64,000 nt of DNA, from positions 152,181-216,180 of the forward strand of contig JASJFT010000064.1 in the NCBI GenBank assembly GCA_030770425.1, in the 5' to 3' direction. The notes under the pieces are model-generated. The model did not search any database. It saw only the letters and a program-made list of their open reading frames with translations, and was not told the origin of the DNA. Source of the DNA: Darksidea phi (Eukaryota > Ascomycota > Dothideomycetes > Pleosporales > Lentitheciaceae). How positions within the stretch are numbered: position 1 is the stretch's first letter; every line of letters starts with the position of its first letter. The position numbers were made by a program, and so were the translations under genes. Positions 32,743 to 44,848 of this stretch are shown here, one piece after another.

Positions 32743-33837
32743 TCAAACCTCTTCCGACTCTGTACCCAGCCATTCCCCGAAATAAACGCAAGTCTTGGCC
32801 GATATCTCTCCTTCGTCGATGCACAGGTCGAAGACGGGGCAGTTGCCACACGGTGCATCGACGAAGCCGTTGAAGACCTTGGTGTCTGTTGCGGCCAAGA
32901 CAGAGCGGTAACTTGTCTGATTCGCCTTTTCTAGCCGTCCGTCGAGGACCATCATCTCGAGCAGCTGCTCCATGTCGGACTCGCGCACCTTCTTGTCCTT
33001 TATGAGATCCAGGCTGTTGAGGTACTCGGCTGCAGATGCGGCAGTCGGGTAGTGTGCATTGTTACGGTGGACGAAGTGCGCAGAACTGGGCTGTCTGGGC
33101 GGACGGTACAGTCTAGCGGGCGGAGCATCTTCGATATCGCGTGCGGCATACACTTCGGCCTTCTTTTGCGCAATAGCTGCGGCCCGGTCCGTAGGCGCGT
33201 AGTCGTTCCAATTCGACGACACCTTGATTAGTGTCTGCTGCGACACATATTGTGTCATGACGTTTGTCGCGACTTCGATCAATCCCATGTCAAAGTCACC
33301 GTTGCTCTGCCACGGCCCGCCTGCAATATCTTCCGAGGCTTCGAGGTGCTTCAGCAAGTACATCTTACGGCTCGGGTTCTTGACACTCGAGACCGACTTT
33401 ATGAGGTCCTTGGATTCGAGACTCTTCAGGCATTTGGTCAGCACTTGTTGTGTAACGTTCGTGCGCGCACGCAGCGCCTTTGACCAGATACCCTCGTTCT
33501 GCATCTGGTCGATGTGATTGTAGAGGTTGCGTTCGTCGGCCGTCAGTCGTCGCAGCTTTTCAGCATCGGGCCTGGAGCGCAATTTCCAGCAGCTCTCGCC
33601 GTCCAGCGTCATCGGCTTCATAAGATGGCGGTCGACCAGATCCTGCACCATCATGAGCAGCTCACCCATGCTCTCGGCGACCTGCATGTTGGACAGATCG
33701 CGCTGGAAGAAGGTTGTGTCCTTTGGTCGCTCGGCGCACTTGTCGTAGAGCTCATCGACGCGGTTCACGGGCAGGCGGGCGTCCTCCTGCTTCGGCGTGG
33801 GCGAGGCCGTCGCTGGGGCTGTGGATACGAAGGCCAT
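32743..33837 (-). CDS. rpc34: RNA polymerase III subunit Rpc34 (RPC6)
   Basis: A single-exon gene of 364 aa, orthologue of yeast Rpc34 and human POLR3F. It belongs to the Pol III heterotrimer that contacts TFIIIB and opens promoter DNA. The first ATG in frame is at 33837 (MAFVSTAPATASPT); the frame extends ten codons further upstream without ATG. Tandem winged-helix domains cover about residues 40-230 (DLVDRHLMKPM, LYNHIDQMQNEGIWSKALRARTN). The C-terminus has the iron-sulfur cluster motif with cysteines near 330, 333, 339 and 350 (CGNCPVFDLC and CVYF). The cluster is known in archaeal and human homologues; all four cysteines are present here. Gene intact, low paralog risk. Confidence 0.95.
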   Translation of the reverse strand: MAFVSTAPATASPTPKQEDARLPVNRVDELYDKCAERPKDTTFFQRDLSNMQVAESMGELLMMVQDLVDRHLMKPMTLDGESCWKLRSRPDAEKLRRLTADERNLYNHIDQMQNEGIWSKALRARTNVTQQVLTKCLKSLESKDLIKSVSSVKNPSRKMYLLKHLEASEDIAGGPWQSNGDFDMGLIEVATNVMTQYVSQQTLIKVSSNWNDYAPTDRAAAIAQKKAEVYAARDIEDAPPARLYRPPRQPSSAHFVHRNNAHYPTAASAAEYLNSLDLIKDKKVRESDMEQLLEMMVLDGRLEKANQTSYRSVLAATDTKVFNGFVDAPCGNCPVFDLCIDEGEISAKTCVYFGEWLGTESEEV

Positions 33838-35011
33838 ACTGGGTTGGCATGTGGTGCTATCGCTCAATCATGGGCGGGAACTGGCGTTGACCATGTTTTG
33901 AGCATTCGAGGATTCAGAAAAAACCTTGGCAGATACCAAATCACGTGGTCGGATCCACTTTTCATTCACGTGCAATGTTGTCACCTTCGCCCTCTGCTTC
34001 ATCTGACACAACACCAGTCTCTCGCGTTTCCATCTCGGGACAGTGTTAGGCGTAGTCAGTCTTCTCTAGTAACACGCATGATAGTGGACAAATTCGATAA
34101 AGAACACAGACATACTGTATGTTAAAACACTGGAGGAAACTCATTTGTCACCTCGTTCAAAGGCCTGGCGTGAGAGTGTATTCAGATTCCTAAAATATTC
34201 CGTCTCTCTCAATGACCATGCTAACAGACAAGTCTATCGCTTCTTTCCTTTTGATTTCTTAGTATGCATACTATCATGAAAGGCTATGCGCATCAGCCAC
34301 GGTCGTACGGCGTTACTGCCGTGCCGTTCGGTGTTGCAGTCTTACCTTTTTCGACTTTGATCGGCTCCAGTAAATCGTGCAAGACTCTTCGCGTCAAAGC
34401 TAGTCAGACAACGCCAGCCACCTTGTATTCAACAGCAAGTCAAACTACAAGAATCATATTCTAAGACACCTTCAGATACAAGGAGACAAGATATTCAAAT
34501 CATATTAGAACGCATTTAAGAGCTCGCTTATGCCTTAATGCACTACTAATGTTCACCGTCAGCGTCCTAGGTTAGCGTCACTTCATTGGTAACAGATGCC
34601 TGCTGCAAAGGGCCCACCCAGCAGGAAGTTATTTTTTAAGCAGTTCACTGTGTATATTGTAAATTAATTTATTTTGATTCTCGATACACATTGGAGAAAC
34701 ATTGATAGAAAAAGGGGCTAAATAGCCGGTGAAGTATATTGACATGCAGCCCGTACCGTCATACCTAGTGGCCGAGGGACAAATTGGTGGCGAGTGCATG
34801 CTGCGTATACTCAGAACAGTGACGTGACCAAAAACAAGGGATGTTCAAGTCATTTCCACAAGGTGGATAAGTAGAAAAGCACTGGGGCTAGGTCAGTGTG
34901 GAAATCGACACACTCGCATGCAGGACAAGACTGCCGTGCATCACAAGATCACACACCTCTTGAAAGGTTCCAGGGTCCCTAACTTTAGTCCTCAATGAAG
35001 TAAAAGGGGAC
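33838..35011. other. Gene-poor AT-rich region
   Basis: From the rpc34 upstream region to the NACHT relic. The part around 34620-34740 is AT-rich. No gene is seen. Confidence 0.45.
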
Positions 35012-35345
35012 ATGCTTCCACAGAAGACATTACAAAGTAACTTATTGACACTGCACTTGGGGTATATATGTTCAAAAGCCTCTCATCAAAATAGCTTACA
35101 CAGCAAGTTCTTACCCCCAAAAATGAGTCTAGGTCCTCTGACCAGTAAGGAAAGAATTTGGAAGCCCTCTAAAATCCCAAACAGCGTCATTAGTATTTAC
35201 TAGGAAGCTATAAATCGGATTCACCGCTAGATTGAGGACGATCTAACACTGGCACTACACATCCTATCTTGGGTTGAACTTGCGCGCCAACTTTTTAAAT
35301 TGCACGAGCTACTGTACGTCGTAGCTGCGGAGCCTCATGACCCCT
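35012..35345 (+). pseudogene. NACHT/STAND protein relic
   Basis: One frame has IPNSVISIY, a stop (35201-35203), then EAINRIHR, a stop, then IEDDLTLALHILSWVELARQ and LFKLHELLYVV. This matches the segment just after the NACHT domain in fungal HET-E-like and ankyrin/NACHT proteins (family pattern: a-LP-SL-Y-x-a-h-RI ... LALHILSWVVxARRPL). Both stops are TAG and could come from CAG. Nothing upstream (P-loop) or downstream (repeats) is readable, so only a fragment survives. The sequence from 35346 to about 35760 may be further decayed coding, but no frame is convincing. Confidence 0.5.
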
Positions 35346-36318
35346 CCAACCAGAAGCGACGTTGATGCCAACGTAATTGATAAGTACGGTAAGCTTTTGG
35401 AACGATAAACGGGCTTTGGAACGAAAAAATACTAATTTCTCAGAGTAATGCTTTGGGCCAAATTTCACCTCATATGCTGCGGAAGAGCCATGATGAAGCG
35501 GCCAACATAACGAAAGTTTTGCTGGAAGGAAAGAATTCAGGTTAATAAACGAAATCATTTTAAATGACATTCTAGGGCGACATAACTCCGGACATTGTAT
35601 AGCTTAGCCTCGCAGATTCGACAAACTTAAGGACCTAAGTAGAGAGAGATCCGATCATTTCGGCACATTCCCTAATAAATATTTACCCTTGCTAAAAATA
35701 AATCGATACGGCATGTCGTTCTCGTAGAGAAATAATCGCGAAGTATGAAAACTCATTTCAGTCAGGGATAGGACGACCTTGTTGGCAAGAAATGCCCTCC
35801 ATTCCGCTGTTTCGGGATGAATCGAAAAGGCGATCGACTAACAATGGGCATGGTCCAAGTCTTAATCTGATTGTTTTTTTACTGCTCAATCTGCGCCCCA
35901 GGTAAAGTTTTCACGCAAAAAACCAGTTTTTCGCAGAGCCCGAACTCATTCACGCACAGCAAATACGCGCACAGACTCGGGTATTTTACACAAGATCATA
36001 ACCATGTGGTATTCACATGGAAACCCACCATTTCTTGTCCGAAAAGTTCGACGCGAGCAGATCCTATTTCCAGACGAAATGCATGACTCTGCAGGTGGTT
36101 AGCTGACTGATCCTTACCACGGGCTCGGATTACTCGGCGCATACACGAACGCAAGCCCCTCACCGGGTAAACGAATGCTGGTCCGATATCGCATACATGA
36201 GCGTTGTTGCACCGATGACGTATGGTTCTTTCTTTATTTAAATTCAGACACACTCTTGATGGGCGCAAGTTTGTCGTCGATTCGATTTCTCAGGGACGCA
36301 CTTTCACAACGAGATATA
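35346..36318. other. Intergenic upstream of the dipeptidase gene
   Basis: AT-rich and without a supported gene. The 3' half is the probable promoter and 5' leader of the M19 dipeptidase. Confidence 0.4.
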
Positions 36319-37731
36319 ATGCACGACCTCTTCTACCGATCCACGCTCGTAGGGACACTTTTATTATGTACTTTTTGTATTTTATGGGAGCCTGCGGCAT
36401 GTGATGTTACTGGGCAAGACTATGGGACGATTGAAGCGAGGGTTGAAAGGATATTAAAAGAGACTCCGCTTATTGGTACGTTGTACTTACAGATAACTTC
36501 ACGATCATCTCATTGACTTGAAACAAGATGGTCATAATGACCTCGCGTACTTCCTTCGATGGGCATATAGCCACCACATCTACCTTGATGACTTCACTGT
36601 CCCTTTCGAAGACGGCACTCTGGACGGCCAAGTGGATTTATTCAGGCTGCGACAAGGTCGGGTTGGTGGGACGTTCTGGTCTATCTATGAAGACTGTCCG
36701 GGTGGCAACTACTCACTAGAATATTTCCAAAGAGGTTAGCCATAGATCTCCTTCAAAGCACTCAAATTAATATCCATCCAGCCGTAGCGACCGCAGACGC
36801 CGCCGTCGACGTAATCCATCGAATCCATGACAAATATCCCCAAGTCTTCGGTCGTCCACAAAATAGCTCCGACGCCCTCGCCATCTTCAATTCCGGTCGC
36901 ATCATCTCACCCCTTGGCCTCGAAAGCCTGCACCTCCTCGGCGACTCCTTCAACAAACTTCGTGATTATCACGCCCGCGGTGTACGCTACGCCACACTAA
37001 CACACAACTGCCATAACATCTACGCCGATTCCGCCACCACCGAGCTTCCCAGCGGCAACACCCCCGCAATTCCCCGCTGGGGTGGTGTCAGTCCCATCGG
37101 TCGCAGACTCGTCTACGAGATGAACCGCCTCGGCATGCTCGTCGATCTTTCTCACACCTCCGCCGATACCCAGCGAGACGTCCTCGGCGGCCATCCTGAA
37201 GAGTGGGAGGGTTCCCTCGCCCCCCCAATTTTTAGCCACAGCAGCGCATTCGCGCTCTGTCCGCACCCACGGAACGTCCCCGACGATGTCCTTCGCCTGG
37301 TCAAAGCCCGCGACGGCGTCGTCATGGTAAATTTTTGGAAAGGCTTCATAGGATGCCATTGGCCCAACAACGAACCCCTAACCGGCCAACTACCCCCAGA
37401 ATTCCCCCCAAACCAGACAATGGCAAATGTCGTGGCGCATATGCGGTACATCGGTGATCTGATTGGGTATGAGCATGTAGGGATTGGGAGCGATTTTGAT
37501 GGCGTGTCAAGCGGGATGGCGGGATTGGAGGATGTGAGTAAGTTTCCGGGCCTGGTGGCGGAAATGTTAAGGCAGGGAATTAAGGAGAGTGATGTTAAGG
37601 GCATTGTGGGCGGGAATTTGTTGAGGGTTTGGGGGAAAGTGGATGAGGTTGCAGAGAGGTTACAGAGAGAGGGGGCGTTGCCGGCGGAGGATGATCTGGT
37701 GTGGTTACCGAATCCATGGGCTCAGGGGTAA
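36319..37731 (+). CDS. Membrane dipeptidase (peptidase M19)
   Basis: Exons 36319-36475, 36528-36734 and 36782-37731 join in phase to 437 aa. The ATG at 36319 starts a hydrophobic stretch (TLVGTLLLCTFCILWEPAAC) that acts as signal peptide or anchor; ATGs at 36259 and upstream are in frame but less likely. The enzyme is a renal-dipeptidase-like zinc hydrolase of dipeptides and some beta-lactams. Visible family features are GHNDLAYFLR (first metal ligands His and Asp), the VRYATLTHNCHN region, LVDLSHTSADT, SHSSAFALCPHPRNVPD and GIGSDFDG. The second exon/exon junction (FQR|AVATADAAVD) reproduces the family's length without a gap. It is probably secreted or vacuolar or plasma-membrane bound. Gene intact. 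Confidence 0.92.
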
Positions 37732-38715
37732 AGGGAAAGTGGAGTTGAAAGACTTGGTTTGTAGATGAGATCGAGCAGTGTGGGCTTGAGGTCTTGATCA
37801 AGATGCGATGCTTTTCTATCAACTGATCGGTAGAAAAACTATCGAGGAAGAATATATGTCTTTACAGACTATCTGGATTGATAAAATAAAAATTCTGCTA
37901 AACGATATCTTGCCACATACTCAAGGTTTAGACCATTCGTGGTCTTGCTTAGAGGTTCGCGAAGGTTCCAATCGATTGATCGTACGTATGAGGCTACCCG
38001 CGGGGTCATCAACAAGATATTTTAACTCTATATTTGGGACTTCAGCATTTCCCGGCCTAGACTTTATCACAGTCCTGCGAAAGTTGTTCTGCAAAGGGAG
38101 TTTCGTTCTGGCCGTTGTGTGAATAGATGACATTAGGATACCTAGCGTTGAAAAATATGAATCTATAGGGTTGCGCCGACGCTTACTACATTGAGTTGCA
38201 TCAATAAAACCGACGCCCTTGGGCAATAAGTTGCAGTTGTCACTACAATTGCCTGCCTCCTTGGTTGTGACCCTGTTGACAACCGTTGAGAGCGAGGCCT
38301 GTCATCCGAACTCTAATTGGTCACCAAATCGCCCCACTAATGTGGAGGGTCCTGCGCCCAACGGTCGCACCAAACACAGCCAACGGCGGCAAAAGATGCC
38401 AGCGATGACGAGCAGGTACACGACGAAACAACGAGCAGTAATCTATGCAGCGCATCTCTCGTTCCCAACGGCGAGATATCGCATGCCAAGATAAAGTACC
38501 GACGTGGACGATGCGGGAATGACGCCAAACTCCTCAGGTCCTAAACCTCAGCGCGTCTCCGACATGCATTGCTCAGAGAAGCTTGATATGGCCGTGGAGA
38601 CGAAAGACGATGCCCTACAACATAAAAGCAATAAGAAGAATAAAAGCCTATGTAGCTCCACGCCATTGTTTGCCCAACGTGTTGTCTACCCAAGCGTCAC
38701 CTATCCCGTCACCCG
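37732..38715. other. Intergenic, no gene seen
   Basis: Convergent 3' space between the dipeptidase (+) and the RibD-like gene (-), about 1 kb. No motif-bearing frame is found. Confidence 0.45.
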
Positions 38716-39276
38716 CTAAAGTTCGTAGTCAACCTCATATTCACACATCACGATTCCGCTCCTCAACCTCTCCACCTTCGCTGTCTTCAGCTTCCACCGT
38801 TGCGCACCCTTACCATTATCGCCACTGTCACCACCAGAAACCATATTCACTCCACTACCAATAACTACAGGCATAATCGCAACCTCAATCCTATCTAACA
38901 ACCCTGCCTCCAAACAAGCTCTCGCTAAACCCCCACCACCGAGAAGCCATATATCGTTTCCCTCCACCTCTTTCAAGGCCTTAACTGTATTAATAACATC
39001 CTCATGCACCACCGTTACACCTGGGTAATCGACTTGTTTCATCGTGCGACTGACAACGTACAACTGTTCCCGCTTTCGGTCTTTGAGCGGATTCTGGTCG
39101 CCGAAAGACACGAACATCGTTTCGTATGTTTTGCGGCCCATGATGAAAGTGGAGAATTGGGCGTAGAGGGCTGCGAAGTCGATAGTAGGGTCTTCGAGGA
39201 TCCAGTCTGTAGTGTGGTTTGGGGATGCGATGAAGCCGTCGAGGGTGCTGGCAACGTTGTAGCGTAGTGCTCGCAT
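38716..39276 (-). CDS. RibD C-terminal/DHFR-like reductase
   Basis: A single-exon 186-aa protein of the dihydrofolate-reductase superfamily, RibD C-terminal type (COG0262-like). The N-terminus MRALRYNVASTLDGFIA has the typical S-DG-IA motif. Next come a D-W segment, FIMGRKTYE, VVSRTMKQVD (the family V-S-T pattern) and GNDIWLLGGGGLARACLEAGLLDRIEVAIMPVVIGSG, the NADPH-binding GGG and the P-V-I/L-G-G motif. The likely role is an NAD(P)H-dependent reductase acting on a pyrimidine or an unknown substrate. It lacks a deaminase domain, so it is not full RibD/Rib7. No signal peptide; cytosolic. It lies 221 bp downstream of the dehydrogenase gene on the same strand. Confidence 0.88.
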   Translation of the reverse strand: MRALRYNVASTLDGFIASPNHTTDWILEDPTIDFAALYAQFSTFIMGRKTYETMFVSFGDQNPLKDRKREQLYVVSRTMKQVDYPGVTVVHEDVINTVKALKEVEGNDIWLLGGGGLARACLEAGLLDRIEVAIMPVVIGSGVNMVSGGDSGDNGKGAQRWKLKTAKVERLRSGIVMCEYEVDYEL

Positions 39277-39497
39277 ATTGGAAATTTATGTTTTATTTTG
39301 GTGATGGTGTTGGTGGGCGAGTTACGCAAGGGAAAGTAACAGGAAGTGGGAGAGTGTAGCTTGAGATGAGGTTCCGGCATTTGTGATGGACATAATACGA
39401 GGCCAAGAGTTGCCTGATCCGAAGGACCTATCATCTGCTCTATAAGTCTACCGTATACTATATTTACCCATTGTCTTGTGACCCGAACTTCGAGCTC

Positions 39498-40879
39498 TCA
39501 CTCCCTCTTCTTCAACCACTGCATATTCACTGGCGTTAATGCCTCCCCGTCCTCGAAAAAGCTGATTAAATTCTCAATCCCCAGTCGCTCAAAGCCTACA
39601 TGGCTCTCCACGCTCGCCCCTGCCGTGTGGCTCAATACCATAACATTCCGTCTGTCCGCAAGCCTTTTGTTAACTTGTGGTTCATTGGCGTGTACATCTA
39701 ATCCTGCGGCCGAGATGACGCCGTCATCCAGGGCCTTCAGAAGCGCTTCTTCGTCGATCAACTTTCCACGGGCGATATTGATCAAGCGGGCACCGTGCTT
39801 GAACTGCAAAAACTGCGCATGGGAGAGCAGAACAGTGCCGGAGAAAGGCGTCGCAAGGACCACGCAGTCCGAATTCTGAAGTAACTCTTCCAGTGTTTCG
39901 CACCACCTCGCTCCAACTTCCTTCTCTCTATCCGGGAACCTCACAACATCATGGTACCATATCTTCATCTCAAACGCCGTGCTCGCTTTCTGCGCTAGTC
40001 GATACCCAATCTTTCCCAGTCCAACTATTCCTAAAATAGTATTGTTAGGGTTGTGCGTTGCGGCGGCGATGTTCTGGTTTGCGTCTGCGAATTGGGATGG
40101 GGAGCAGGAACGGGCTGCGAGGAAGGACCAGGGTATCGCACGGTAGGTGGAGAGGATGAGGACAATGGCGATGTCGACGACGGACTCGGTGCAGGCGGAG
40201 GCGGAGTTGCAGTAGATGATGCCTATGGAAATGTCAGTAAAGACAATGGTACGAGTGGTGGATGAGTAGTACCGTGCTCGGCCATGGTTTTGGTGTCAAC
40301 CCAATCGAAGCCTGCGCCTGCGCTGGCGTAGATCTTGCAAGACTTGGGAAGGAGTGAGCTACATGTTCTGATCAGCTCAGCGTAACGAGATCCATTTCTC
40401 TCGCATCCATTCCACAACACCTTTTCGCCATCATCTTATTCCTCGCACCAATCGACCGATCTCTTCTTCTAGTGTCTGTTTAACTATTGAGAGACAGTTG
40501 GATCAACTCACATCAACTCCTTATCCCAATTCCCCATCTCGCCCCCAGTATTCCAAAAAGGCCGATACATGCCCACGAAATTGCCCCACCGTTTCTCTCT
40601 CAACGCAGCTTTAAATTCCTCCCGCCCCATTGAATAACTTCTCTCAATTTGAAACTTGCTTCTTAGCTCAGCGTACTTCTCATGGTTCCATCTGATATCA
40701 TCGCCAAGATGAACGATACTGGGTTTAATGGTGCTGGAAGGAGAAACGGTGGCGGTAGCTTGTGCATCGGTCGTTGAAATGGTAGGTGTACTTTTCGAAG
40801 GATTGGTAGTCGTGTTACTGGGAAGGGTTGGTGGGGCAGGCAGCCCAGCATCTTGCGGCGTTGGAGTCGCGGCTGACAT
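39498..40879 (-). CDS. D-isomer-specific 2-hydroxyacid dehydrogenase
   Basis: Exons 40879-40512, 40358-40273 and 40222-39498 give 392 aa with all phases matched. The N-terminal 60 residues are Ser/Thr/Pro-rich and not part of the catalytic fold. The catalytic part begins at KPSIVHLGDDIRW. It contains KIYASAGAGFDWVD (substrate-binding), LGIVGLGKIGYRLA (NAD-binding GxGxxG), ARLINIARGKLIDEEAL (Arg of the catalytic pair), GLDVHANEPQ (Glu) and VMVLSHTAGA (His). This is the pattern of glyoxylate, hydroxypyruvate and D-mandelate reductases of fungi. Substrate cannot be read from sequence. The frame also extends 12 codons upstream of 40879. Gene intact. Confidence 0.92.
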
Positions 40880-42111
40880 ATTTGCTTCGTCTCCTCCCCT
40901 GGTCCAGCTTTTCAATCCCTCTGCTCTCGACTCGGAGCAACCTCAAAAAGCCAATGTAGCGGTCGAAGCCTAGAACAAGCCGCAGATGAACGATTAGATG
41001 TTTCAAGAAAACTCTCGAACGAACGATAGTCTTCTTGTGGAAATCTATGTGCACGAGGGTAAACGCCATCTACACGTGTACATACGCGTGGCGACTTCAC
41101 AAGCTACACCAGAACAGTCCAAGTCCAAGAAAATAATCAGTGGATCCCACGTCGAAGCGTCCCAGGCCTCTGAAAGAATGTGGGGTGCAGAAGAAGGAAA
41201 GTACTCAGGGAGGCTTGAACATCCAATAAGACGAGTATAGAAACCTCGGACCGGAACAGACCGAAAGGAACACCGTTGGGGAAGAAAACGACAAATTTGG
41301 GGGGTTGGGGGTTTGGCGCATCAAGACGTGTTCCAGAACGATTCCTCGAACCAAACATCGGTACAAAGATGCTGGCATAAAAAAGCGGTGACGATAAGGT
41401 TATCAGCAACCGCCACGACGCAGTTTTACTGTCCATGTGCTTGCGTGCTTCTCCCGCTTACCGTTTCTGGCTAAATGTGCATGAAAGCTGCGTTGGTCAT
41501 GCATTAGACCGACAATAGCCCCGCGGTCCATATGAAGTGACCTTGAGTACCGTATTCGCTGTCTCGATAAATCCTGGGATACTAATTGAGCCGCAAATCA
41601 GGTCAGGGAGACAAGCACCGGTCAGGCATTGGTACTGGGACCAATGCCTGTAGATAAGTTGGCCGGTTATACTGGGCAAAACGTGTCTAGACTCCCATGT
41701 TTCGAGGAGACATGTTCGTGCCCTGTCGTGCACGGGGGAATCCAATCGATGTAACTTGGGTTGCATGGCTTTTGAGCCTCGGAAGCATGCGCAAACCTTT
41801 GGCGCCATGTTGGTGTTTTAGTTCGAAACAAAGTTCTCGAGGAGCACGTCTCCCTGAGTGCTAGGTGGCTGATATATACGTCTGGTGCTTTTGATGGCCT
41901 TTCATTACATGTCGTACAATATATATTGCGCCATGGTTATAGTACAGTACATGCTCATAAAACCTTCTTTTAGAGGTGTGTGAGTCCATCATGCCCAAAT
42001 GCCCCTATCATCAATCATAAGCTCATCACACGTCCAGCTCCGCAACGGCATATCGTACAGCATAACTTCCAATTTTGAGAAAGCCCCGCAAGCTTGCAGT
42101 AATCCCAACTC
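40880..42111. other. Intergenic, no gene seen
   Basis: About 1.2 kb between two minus-strand genes. A minus-strand frame at 41497-41808 (103 codons, ATG start) has no recognised motif. I would not call it a gene without expression data. Confidence 0.45.
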
Positions 42112-44848
42112 CTAGAACCAATGTACCATGCCCAAGTGCCCCGCCCCATTCGCCGTCGCTTGCGGCGGTGGCCCCGCCACCCCATACTGATTCACCAGGT
42201 CATCCCATACTTCCCAGTCCATATTGCCACCATCTAGCAACGGCGACTCCATGTTCGCTCCACTTCCACCGCCTATAGTTTCAGGGCTATGGTTGAGCGA
42301 TGAATTGACGAAGGTCGAAGGGCTTTGCGTAAAGGGTTGTGGATGCGTGATTCCAGTATTGACGTTGGGGTTGTAGAAATCATTGTTGTTATTGTTATTG
42401 TTATTGTTGTTATTGTTGTTGTGATTATGGCTGTCGAAGGTGGTAGTATTTAACAAGGTATGTGCAGGATTTCCGTCTGTTGCAAAGCCGTCCATCACAT
42501 CACCGATGAGGTAGTCTAGCCCATGTTCCGAGAGGGTGTTAAATTGATCGAGTGCACCGAGCCGTTTATGTTCATTTGCAGCGTCGCCGGTGACATTGCC
42601 AATGAAATTCGACGACATCGCATTGTATTTTGGGATACTGCCCATCGTATCTGGAAACAAAATATTTCCGTTTGTCGAAGAAGTAGGACTACCCGTCCAA
42701 GTGGGAGGCTGCGCAGCGGGTATCTCACCTAGCTTCGGCGCTGTAGGACGTAGCATCCTATCCAGAGTTTTTGGATTTGGTTGGTTTGCTGGCGGAGCCT
42801 CAGTGGGAGGTGTCTCTATCGCAAGTGTGAAGTTGGAGTAGTGAAGGCCGCCGTCTCGGAGCGCTTGACTAGCACGTTCGAGGGCTAGTTCCTTCTCTCG
42901 CGCTGCTCTTGCTTTGGCCATGAGTTTTCGGAGGGGCTTCCAGAGACAGCCTGCCTGGCCCTTGCTATAGGGAGAGGTGTCTTGCAAGGGGTACCACCAA
43001 CGGCCCGCCGTGGCTTCAAGCGCACGCCATGCACGATCGACTGCTTCGCCTTTCGTTCGTACGCAGAGTTCGGAGAGGAGGAAAGCGATGGCATGCCACT
43101 GCACGTAGGTGCGGAACAGCCAGCCCCACTTCATGGTGCGGGCTTCGGTCTCGAGCAGGACGGAGTATTCGATATTTTCAAGTGATGTGATGAATAGCTT
43201 GTCCTTGGTCTCTTGTGGAAGTGATGCGCCGCCATCTCGCCGCTGATGCGGGTGATAGACGATCAGCCACATTTTGCTCATGACCAGACGCGATATCGTC
43301 GCGGTCACCCAACACAGCGGTATGGACATGTCGCAATTCCGTAGGTATTTGTCTTCAAGTCGCTGATGACAATCGCTGATCCACTTTTCTTTCTCGGAAA
43401 TAGTAAGATTAGCGAAGTACATGTTGCACTTCTCGTTTCCTGGCGGGACGTAGAGGATGCGGCGAAAAATGTTGGTGACTTCGAAGCGAATGAGGCAGAA
43501 AGTCATGTCGGTGAAGCCACACCGTTCTTCTGGCATTTCAGTCATGTTGGGATCGAGATCGGCATCATTGACATTCAAAGGCATCTTGGTGTCGAACTGG
43601 GCTTCGACGATGGTAGGATCGCATCCATGGTCCTCGCTGCTTCTAGCGTCCAGGATGCAGACTTGCCACCAAAGCCGTCGTCGCATCTCAATGTCGAAGG
43701 GGCTGAGGCCGAAGTGACTTCCATCCCGGTGTATGCCCAGCGTCTGCGCGATACGAACAGCAAGCCCTGTCAGCGTCCAGATTTTTCGCGCATCGTCGTT
43801 CCGCCGTAGTAGGATCAGGAACACGACGAAAGCCTGCAATATGACCATCTCTTCGCAGAACAAGAAATTGGCGCGTGCAAGGCCTTGCTCCAGACCGAAA
43901 CGATACTTTGTGAGCATCGTTTTGCGGTCCTCGCCCCACCTGTCCATGCATTCTGTGGGCATGATGCTCGTCGCAGCGCCATAGTATATGGCGAACATGA
44001 GGGGCTCCATCGATTTCGTGACCTTCTCCGGGTGCGCTATTGCGTCGAGCAGCACCGGCTCAAACGTCGGAATATGCAGGACTTTGACCAGCTGATCCAC
44101 ATTCTCCTTGTATATAGCCCAAAACTCGAGCGCTCGGTCGGGCGTGGGGTGTAAGGATAGCATGTCGACGCTACTCGAGCTGTAGCCGAATATAAAGCCC
44201 TGGTGCTGGGACGAGTAGCCCGAGTCGGGCGAGTCGTGGGCGTCTTCGTCGTCGGACTGCTCGATGAGAATCGACTTGAGGTCTTCGACCTGCGCTGTGT
44301 CAGCTGCATCCATTGTTCATAGCGCACACACTACGGAGACACACCTCATTGTTCAGGCTCGCCCAGAAGCTGTTGTTGATATACCGGCTGCGTCCTTGGT
44401 CCACCACCAGCCGTCCAAACCGTGTCTCGAGCCCTTCGACACTGTTGTCTGCGGCCACGCTCCTACCCTCCCTCCTTTCGGATGGACAGGCCTGATCACT
44501 TGTACTGCCTTCCCGCTTCTTCTCTCTCTCGGCGGCTTCCTGCTCATGTTCCTCGACCTGCGCATTCAAGCTCTGCACTACGCCCTCCAACCGCTTCAAC
44601 CGGTCCATAAGCTCGCCATCTGGCGGCTTTCTGCTCTTCCGGGGCGCACGCCCGGGGCCGGGAAATATGCATTCGATCTTCGCGCGCGTGCAGTTCGAGC
44701 ACGGCTGTTTCTTGTCGCACTTGACTTTTCTCTTGCGACATGTTACGCAGGACCGCGGATTGGCTGTCGGCGATGCGCCGCTGACGCTACCGTTAGGCTT
44801 CTGTATGCGGTCGCTTGCCGCTGCATTGTGCAGCACATCGGCGCTCAT
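42112..44848 (-). CDS. Zn2Cys6 transcription factor with fungal_trans domain
   Basis: Exons 44848-44345 and 44289-42112 (55-bp intron, in phase) encode 893 aa. The binuclear zinc cluster uses Cys34, 37, 44, 50, 53 and 60 (CVTCRKRKVKCDKKQPC, then SNC and EC). A short coiled coil follows (LMDRLKRLEGVVQSLNAQVEE, about 78-98). The middle homology region starts around residue 200 (ALEFWAIYKENVDQLVKVLH) and includes RIAQTLGIHRDGSHFGLSPF and EMRRRLWWQV. The C-terminal third is disordered, with a polyasparagine tract encoded by AAC/AAT repeats at 42382-42423. It is a nuclear DNA-binding regulator. The target pathway is unknown and no obvious cluster surrounds it. The neighbouring reductase and dehydrogenase are the nearest metabolic candidates, but co-orientation alone is weak evidence. 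Confidence 0.93.
42382..42423. repeat. Trinucleotide repeat coding polyasparagine
   Basis: GTT/ATT units (AAC/AAT on the coding strand) encode about 13 consecutive Asn in the transcription factor. The tract is probably length-variable between strains. Confidence 0.9.
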
